Source: Rhizobacter sp964253025 (GTDB taxonomy: Bacteria; Pseudomonadota; Gammaproteobacteria; Burkholderiales; Burkholderiaceae_C). From it: a stretch of DNA of 64,000 nucleotides. Both the position numbers and the translations under genes were made by a program. The notes below the pieces were generated by a model that ran no database searches, was not told the origin of the DNA, and saw only the letters and a list, made by a program, of their open reading frames with translations. The stretch spans positions 1,612,001-1,676,000 of the forward strand of contig NZ_CAXUQC020000001.1 in assembly GCF_964253025.1 (NCBI RefSeq), written 5' to 3'. Positions 59,115 through 64,000 of this stretch are shown one piece after another; position 1 is the first letter of the stretch, and each line of letters starts with the position of its first letter.

Positions 59115-59420
59115 TCAGACGGCGAAATCGCTCAGTTTCTTGCCAGAGGCGAGTGCCGCTTTCAACCACTTGGGTTGCAATCCCCGGCCGCTCCAGCTGT
59201 CGCCGGTGGCCGCGTTGCGGTATTTGGCGGCAACCTTTCCGCCCTTCGGTGCACCGGCCCGCGAAGTGGTTCGCGTCTGCAGGTCGGCGACCGTCAACCC
59301 GTATTCGGACATGAGCGCCTTGACCTTGGCGATGGCATCGTTGCGCTCACGTTTCTGCGTGCTCTCGATTTCCTGTTCCAGGGCCGCCTTGCGGGCCAGC
59401 AAGTCTTGAAGCGTGCTCAT
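59115..59420 (-). CDS. H-NS family nucleoid-associated protein
   Basis: The 101-residue protein has an N-terminal coiled-coil oligomerisation segment (LQDLLARKAALEQEIESTQKRERNDAIAKVKALMSEYG). The C-terminal DNA-binding domain KVAAKYRNAATGDSWSGRGLQPKWLKAAL is the betaproteobacterial H-NS/Bv3F form. The AT-hook-like core in relatives binds AT-rich DNA and silences foreign genes. Here the core loop is TGDSWSGRGLQPKW. A GGAAGGA Shine-Dalgarno precedes ATG 59420. It is monocistronic with its own terminator. Confidence 0.92.
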   Translation of the reverse strand: MSTLQDLLARKAALEQEIESTQKRERNDAIAKVKALMSEYGLTVADLQTRTTSRAGAPKGGKVAAKYRNAATGDSWSGRGLQPKWLKAALASGKKLSDFAV

Positions 59421-59776
59421 GAATTATTCCTTCCGGTCAAAGAGGGCAGCACTGCGCTGCGCAGCCGCAGATTCTACGTTACCGTTTTGGAAGGCAGGAC
59501 AGGTAATTCCCGAGGGGTCCGAAAAACTATCTGATCCCCGAAGGGAATACCCCATTTCGACATGGCGCGGGCCGGTCATCACGGGTTTTGGCAAACAGTT
59601 GAAGGCAACCTTGCCACGGTACGACTTGCCGGACGGACGGAGGCGGCGGGACTCGGCGTTCAGGATGCCCGTGGCCAGTCGTCCGCCGCAACGGTTTCGC
59701 CAGGCTTGAGCCGAACGTGTCAGGCTGGCCATGCGGCCCGCCCGCTGCGTTCGCGGTCCGGGCGACCACGTGTCGC
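59421..59776. other. 356-bp intergenic region upstream of the H-NS-family gene
   Basis: The H-NS-proximal half is more AT-rich than the flanking genes. It holds an imperfect hairpin (59506-59548), a TAGAAT hexamer on the minus strand at 59471-59476 without a good -35 partner, and the Shine-Dalgarno GGAAGGA. Short open frames on both strands have no recognisable similarity. The YggX-proximal half is GC-rich and shows nothing I can name. Confidence 0.5.
59506..59548. other. Imperfect stem-loop upstream of the H-NS-family gene
   Basis: ATTCCC pairs with GGGAAT and GGGG with CCCC, separated by a small internal loop (GA/GAA) and closed by an A-rich apical loop. It lies 86-128 bp upstream of the ATG, so it could be part of the untranslated leader or a symmetric operator. 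Confidence 0.4.
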
Positions 59777-60049
59777 TCAGGCCGACGGGGGCACGTAGCC
59801 TGCAGGTTGCTCGACGCCTTCGCCGAAGAAGAACCGCTCCATCTGACGCGCAAGATACTGGCGCGCCCGCTGGTCGGCGAGATTGAGGCGGTTTTCATTG
59901 ACCAGCATGGTTTGGTGCTTCATCCAGGCCGCCCAGGCTTCCTTGCTGATCTCGTTGTAAATGCGCTTGCCGAGGTCGCCGGGATAGGGGGCGTAATCAA
60001 GACCCTCTGCTTCCTTCTTGAGGTAGACGCATTGGACGTTGCGAGCCAT
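59777..60049 (-). CDS. yggX: Fe(2+)-trafficking / oxidative damage protection protein YggX
   Basis: YggX protects iron-sulfur clusters from oxidative damage and may traffic iron. The 90-residue protein starts MARNVQCVYLKKEAEGLDYAPYPGDLGKRIYNEISKEAWAAWMKHQTMLVNE, the full family signature including the single conserved Cys7. Length is normal. It lies 51 bp downstream of argA on the same strand, a common betaproteobacterial order. Confidence 0.96.
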   Translation of the reverse strand: MARNVQCVYLKKEAEGLDYAPYPGDLGKRIYNEISKEAWAAWMKHQTMLVNENRLNLADQRARQYLARQMERFFFGEGVEQPAGYVPPSA

Positions 60050-60100
60050 GGTGATGTTCCTGCGAAAGTGAAATGGAAATGAGGGGAAGCAGGTCGTGCT

Positions 60101-61441
60101 TCAGGTGAGTTTCTTGACCAGCACCTGCGAGCGGCGATCCCAGTTGTATTTGCGCTTGCGCGCCTCAGGAAGCCAGTCGGGGTCGACCTGGGCAAAGCCG
60201 CGCTTGAGAAACCAGTGCATGGTTTGCGTGGTCAGCACGAATATGCTTTGCAGCCCCATCATCTTCGCACGCTGCTCCACACGTTTGAGAATACGCTCAC
60301 CATCGCCCTGGCTTTGCACGTTGGGGGAAACGGTGAGTGCAGCCATTTCCGCGGTGCGCGCATCGGGATAAGGGTAGAGCGCCGCGCAGCCGAAGATCAC
60401 GCCGTCGTGCTCGATCACGGTATAGAGGCCGATGTCGCGCTCGATCTCGGTGCGGTCTCGCTTGACGAGCGTCCCGTTGCGCTCGAAGGGTTCGATCAGC
60501 TGCAGCACGCCGCCGATGTCGTCGGCCGTGGCCTCGCGCAGGCTTTCGAGCTTCTCGTCGACGATCATGGTGCCCACGCCGTCGTGGGTGAAGGACTCCA
60601 TCAGCACCGAGCCGTCCACCGAATACGGCACGATGTGCACCCGCTCGACGCCTCCTTCGCAGGCCTTCACGGCATGCTCGAGGTAGAAGGCGGTGTCCGT
60701 CGGCTGGATGGGGTCGGGCAGGTTGGCCAGCAACTTCTTGGCGTCGGCCAGGGCCAGCTCGGTGTCGATCTCGCTTTGCGGGTCCGCCGGGTCGAGCGGG
60801 ATGCCCTTCACCTCGGTCACGTAGATGAGCTTGTCGGCATGAAGCGCGATCGCCGCGCTGCAGGCCACGTCTTCCATGCTGAGGTTGAACGCTTCCCCGG
60901 TGGGGGAGAATCCGAAGGGGGACACCATCACGAGCGAGCCGAAGTCGATTGCCCGGCGGATGCCGATGGCGTCGATCTTGCGAACGAGGCCGGTGTGCTG
61001 GAAGTCCACCCCGTCGAGAATGCCGACCGGCCTGGCAGTGATGAAATTGCCCGAGATCACCCGGATCTCGCTGTGCGCCATCGGGGTGTTGGGCAGGCCC
61101 TGCGAGAATGCCGCCTCGATCTCGTAGCGCATCTGGCCGGCGGCCTCCTGGGCGCAGTCGAGCGCCACCGCGTCGGTCACCCGCATGCCATGGCTGTACT
61201 GCGAAACATGCCCCTTGAGCGCGAGCTGCTCTTCCACCTGCGGCCTGAACCCGTGCACCAGCACGAGCTTGATGCCCATGGCGTGGAGAATGGCGAGGTC
61301 TTGCGCAAAGGTTGAAAGCTTGCCGGCCGCCACCAACTCTCCGGCAATGGCCACCACGAAGGTCTTGCCGCGGTGCGCGTGGATGTACGGCGCCACCGAC
61401 CTGAACCATGGAACGAAGGTGTGCGGAAAGACAAGACTCAT
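60101..61441 (-). CDS. argA: Amino-acid N-acetyltransferase (N-acetylglutamate synthase) ArgA
   Basis: ArgA acetylates glutamate, the first step of arginine synthesis, and is usually feedback-inhibited by arginine. The 446-residue protein has an N-terminal amino-acid-kinase-like domain (FVVAIAGELVAAGKLSTFAQDLAILHAMGIKLVLVHGFRPQVEEQL), which carries the arginine site. A C-terminal GNAT domain follows (about 295-446: VIEHDGVIFGCAALYPYPDARTAEMAALTVSPNVQSQGDGERIL). It is divergent from hrpA with 50 bp between starts. Confidence 0.95.
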   Translation of the reverse strand: MSLVFPHTFVPWFRSVAPYIHAHRGKTFVVAIAGELVAAGKLSTFAQDLAILHAMGIKLVLVHGFRPQVEEQLALKGHVSQYSHGMRVTDAVALDCAQEAAGQMRYEIEAAFSQGLPNTPMAHSEIRVISGNFITARPVGILDGVDFQHTGLVRKIDAIGIRRAIDFGSLVMVSPFGFSPTGEAFNLSMEDVACSAAIALHADKLIYVTEVKGIPLDPADPQSEIDTELALADAKKLLANLPDPIQPTDTAFYLEHAVKACEGGVERVHIVPYSVDGSVLMESFTHDGVGTMIVDEKLESLREATADDIGGVLQLIEPFERNGTLVKRDRTEIERDIGLYTVIEHDGVIFGCAALYPYPDARTAEMAALTVSPNVQSQGDGERILKRVEQRAKMMGLQSIFVLTTQTMHWFLKRGFAQVDPDWLPEARKRKYNWDRRSQVLVKKLT

Positions 61442-61491
61442 GGCGGCAGACGGCGCTTTGAAATAATCACTGATTTTTGCACGAAGGGCCG

Positions 61492-64000
61492 ATGTCAGCT
61501 CCTCCTCGCCGCGGCACCCCGGCCACAGCCAACCCCATTCCGCCGATCACCTTCCCTGACGCCTTGCCGGTCTCGGCGCGGCGTGAGGAGATCGCCCGCG
61601 CCATCGAGTCGCACCAGGTCGTCATCGTCTGCGGCGAGACCGGGTCGGGCAAGACCACCCAACTGCCCAAGATCGCCCTGGCGCTCGGGCGAGGGCGGGG
61701 TGCCGGTGGCAAGGGGCTGATCGGCCACACCCAGCCCCGGCGCATCGCGGCGTCGAGCGTCGCCAAGCGCATCGCCCAGGAGCTCAACACGCCGCTCGGC
61801 GAGCACGTCGGCTTCAAGGTGCGCTTCCAGGATCGGTTGTCCGCGGGCGCCAGCGTCAAGCTGATGACCGACGGCATCCTGCTGGCCGAAACCCAGACGG
61901 ATCCCCTGCTCAAGGCCTACGACACCCTCATCATCGACGAGGCCCACGAGCGCAGCCTGAACATCGACTTCCTGCTCGGGTACATCCGCCAGATCCTGCC
62001 GCGCCGCCCGGACCTGAAGGTCATCGTCACCTCGGCCACCATCGACGCCGATCGTTTCGCCCAGCACTTCGCCTCCCGCCACGGGCCGGCGCCGGTGATC
62101 CAGGTCTCGGGCCGGCTGTTCCCGGTCGAGCAACGCTGGCGGCCCTTCGAGGAAAGCCGCGAATACGGCCTGAACGACGCCATTGCCGACGGCGTCACCG
62201 AGCTATGGCGAGAAGGCGCGGGCGACGTGCTGGTGTTCCTGCCCGGCGAGCGCGAGATCCGCGAGGCCGCCGAGCACCTGCGGCGCCACCATCCGCCCGG
62301 CGTCGAAGTCGTCCCGCTCTTTGCGCGCCTGAGCCAGCAGGAGCAGGACGCGGTGTTCGAGCCGCACAGCGCACGCCGCATCGTGCTGGCCACCAACGTG
62401 GCGGAAACCTCGCTCACCGTGCCGGGCATCCAGTACGTGATCGACGCGGGCACGGCGCGGGTCAAGCGCTACAGCTACCGCAACAAGGTCGAGCAGCTGC
62501 AGATCGAGCCGGTGAGCCAGGCCGCCGCCAACCAGCGGGCCGGCCGTTGCGGCCGTGTCAGCAACGGCATCTGCATCCGTCTCTACGACGAGGAGGACTT
62601 CGCGTCCCGTCCCCGGTTCACCGACCCCGAGATCCTTCGGTCCTCGCTGGCGGGCGTCATCCTGCGAATGAAGTCGCTGGGCCTGGGCCTGGTGGAGGAT
62701 TTCCCGTTCCTCGAGCCGCCGCCACGGCGGGCGGTTGCCGACGGCTACCAGCTGCTCAACGAGCTCGGGGCGGTGGACGAGCAGAACGAGCTCACCCCGG
62801 TGGGCCGCGAGCTCGCCAAGCTGCCGCTCGACCCCCGCGTCGGACGCATGATCCTGGAGGCGCGCAACCGGGAGGCGCTGTCGGAAGTGCTCATCATCGC
62901 CTCGGCCTTGAGCGTGCAGGACGCGCGAGACCGGCCCCTGGAGCACCAGCAGGCGGCCGACACCGCCCACAAGAAGTTCGACGACGAGCGCTCGGAGTTC
63001 GTGGGTACCCTGAAGCTTTGGAAATGGCTGGAGGAGGCTCGCGGGGGGCAGGGCGAGCACAAGCTTTCCCACCGCAAGCAGGAACAGCTGCTGCGCGACA
63101 ACTTCGTCTCGCCGCGCCGCGTGCGCGAGTGGCGGGACATCCATTCACAGCTGCACACCGTCGTCGCTGAACACAAGTGGCGCCTGAATGCCTCGCCGGC
63201 GACCTACGAGCAGGTGCACCTGTCGATGCTGGCCGGCCTGCTGGGCAACATCGGCCTGAAGAGCGACGAGGACGACTGGTACCTCGGGGCCCGTGGCATC
63301 AAGTTCTACCGTCATCCTGGCGCCCACCTGAGCAAGAAGCCGGGCCGCTGGATCGTCGTTGCCGAACTCGTCGAGACCACGCGCCTCTTCGGCCGGGGCA
63401 TCGCCGCCATCGAACCGCAGTGGCTCCCCGGCATCGCGGGTCACCTCATCAAGACGCAGCTGCTGGAGCCGCACTGGGAAAAGAAGGCGGCGGAGGTGAT
63501 CGCGCTCGAGCGGGCGACGCTCTACGGCATCGTCATCTATGCCAACCGGCGCGTGAACTTCGGTCAGGTCGATGCCGCCGCCGCCCGCGAGATCTTCATC
63601 CGTGAGGCGCTGGTGGAAGGCGAGTGGGACAGCCGGCTGCCGTTCATCGCGGCCAACCGCAAGCTCATCAGTCAGGTCGAGGAGCTCGAGCACAAGTCGC
63701 GTCGCCAGGACGTGCTGGTGGACGATGAGCTGATCTTCGCCTTCTACGACAAGCACCTGCCGGCCGATGTCTGCAGCGGTGCGACGCTCGAGCGCTGGTA
63801 TCGGGAGGAGAGCCGGCGGCAGCCGAAGCTGCTGCACCTCACGCGCGAAGAGCTGATGCGCCACGAGGCCGCGGGCATCACGTCGTCCGCCTTCCCGCGC
63901 ACCCTGCGCCTGGGCGGCGTCGATTGCGCGACGAGCTACCTGCACGAACCGGGCGACCCGAAGGACGGTGTCACCGTCACGGTGCCGCTCTTCGCCCTGA
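61492..64000 (+). CDS. hrpA: ATP-dependent RNA helicase HrpA (partial, 3' end outside the window)
   Basis: HrpA is a DEAH-box RNA helicase that rescues collided or stalled ribosomes. The frame is open from ATG 61492 to the window end, giving 836 codons of a protein usually near 1300. It has Walker A GETGSGKT at 48-55, DEAH at 149-152 (LIIDEAHERSLNIDFLL), motif III SATIDADRF, and motif VI QRAGRCGR-like in NQRAGRCGRVSNG. A helicase-associated domain follows, and the start of the C-terminal DUF3418 region is present. The start is set by the short divergent gap to argA. Confidence 0.95.
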   Translation, partial: MSAPPRRGTPATANPIPPITFPDALPVSARREEIARAIESHQVVIVCGETGSGKTTQLPKIALALGRGRGAGGKGLIGHTQPRRIAASSVAKRIAQELNTPLGEHVGFKVRFQDRLSAGASVKLMTDGILLAETQTDPLLKAYDTLIIDEAHERSLNIDFLLGYIRQILPRRPDLKVIVTSATIDADRFAQHFASRHGPAPVIQVSGRLFPVEQRWRPFEESREYGLNDAIADGVTELWREGAGDVLVFLPGEREIREAAEHLRRHHPPGVEVVPLFARLSQQEQDAVFEPHSARRIVLATNVAETSLTVPGIQYVIDAGTARVKRYSYRNKVEQLQIEPVSQAAANQRAGRCGRVSNGICIRLYDEEDFASRPRFTDPEILRSSLAGVILRMKSLGLGLVEDFPFLEPPPRRAVADGYQLLNELGAVDEQNELTPVGRELAKLPLDPRVGRMILEARNREALSEVLIIASALSVQDARDRPLEHQQAADTAHKKFDDERSEFVGTLKLWKWLEEARGGQGEHKLSHRKQEQLLRDNFVSPRRVREWRDIHSQLHTVVAEHKWRLNASPATYEQVHLSMLAGLLGNIGLKSDEDDWYLGARGIKFYRHPGAHLSKKPGRWIVVAELVETTRLFGRGIAAIEPQWLPGIAGHLIKTQLLEPHWEKKAAEVIALERATLYGIVIYANRRVNFGQVDAAAAREIFIREALVEGEWDSRLPFIAANRKLISQVEELEHKSRRQDVLVDDELIFAFYDKHLPADVCSGATLERWYREESRRQPKLLHLTREELMRHEAAGITSSAFPRTLRLGGVDCATSYLHEPGDPKDGVTVTVPLFAL

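Noticed and set aside
59424..59732. 102-codon minus-strand frame in the gap upstream of the H-NS-family gene
   Set aside because: No recognisable domain, atypical composition, and it would cover the promoter region of that gene.

Overview
The window is a chromosomal segment from a GC-rich betaproteobacterium. Gene order points to the order Burkholderiales, most likely the Rubrivivax/Leptothrix/Ideonella-type lineages, but the genus is an inference and no marker here fixes it. Supporting blocks are hflX-hflK-hflC-DUF2065-hisZ-purA, rpsB-tsf-pyrH-frr-uppS-cdsA-dxr-rseP-bamA-skp-lpxD-fabZ-lpxA-lpxB-rnhB, rpsF-priB-rpsR-rplI-dnaB, hemH-hslR-grpE-dnaK-dnaJ and dnaG-rpoD. PriB between S6 and S18 and a separate HisZ subunit are typical of betaproteobacteria. 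Coding density is high. I see no insertion sequence, prophage, integrase, CRISPR array or rRNA operon.

Layout. 1-9.4 kb (mostly +): the end of hflX, the HflKC membrane-protease regulators, a DUF2065 protein, hisZ, purA and a phosphoribosyltransferase. Next come a tRNA-Leu(CAG) on the minus strand, a short RNase R and a GST-like protein. 9.4-13.6 kb (-): a tightly overlapping trio of amidase, DadA-like FAD oxidoreductase and the NAD(P)HX repair enzyme Nnr. 13.8-29.0 kb (+): the translation/envelope supercluster, running from ribosomal protein S2 and EF-Ts through UMP kinase, ribosome recycling, undecaprenyl-PP synthesis, CDP-diglyceride, the MEP pathway, RseP, BamA, Skp and the lipid A genes to RNase HII and an rRNA-type methyltransferase. 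29.1-32.5 kb: PEP synthase and its regulatory kinase/phosphorylase, divergently arranged. 32.5-35.3 kb: a small membrane protein and a two-subunit sodium:solute symporter. 35.4-38.5 kb: ribosomal proteins and DnaB. 38.7-41.2 kb: a radical SAM protein behind a near-perfect LexA box, and an orphan periplasmic binding protein.

41.2-52.7 kb (-): a REC-TPR protein, the DnaK/DnaJ/GrpE chaperone set with sigma-32-type promoters, Hsp15, ferrochelatase, and a 1328-residue hybrid histidine kinase that carries a LOV photoreceptor domain. 52.7-61.4 kb: a YigB-like FMN-phosphatase-type HAD protein (+), an adenylate cyclase-FHA fusion, rpoD, dnaG, an H-NS-family protein, YggX and ArgA (all -). 61.5 kb to the end (+): the N-terminal two thirds of the helicase HrpA, cut by the window edge.

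Most of the window is housekeeping. The parts that deserve a second look are signalling and regulation: (i) the GAF/PAS/LOV hybrid kinase, whose LOV domain keeps the photoactive cysteine but has leucine where the signal-transmitting glutamine should be, next to a putative FMN phosphatase; (ii) a cyclase-FHA fusion with a complete set of ATP-type catalytic residues downstream of rpoD; (iii) a LexA box that covers both the -10 element and the start codon of a photolyase-like radical SAM gene; (iv) an inverted repeat in the spacer of a strong promoter for rpoD; and (v) a receiver domain with Glu at its phosphoacceptor position fused to a TPR-like array.
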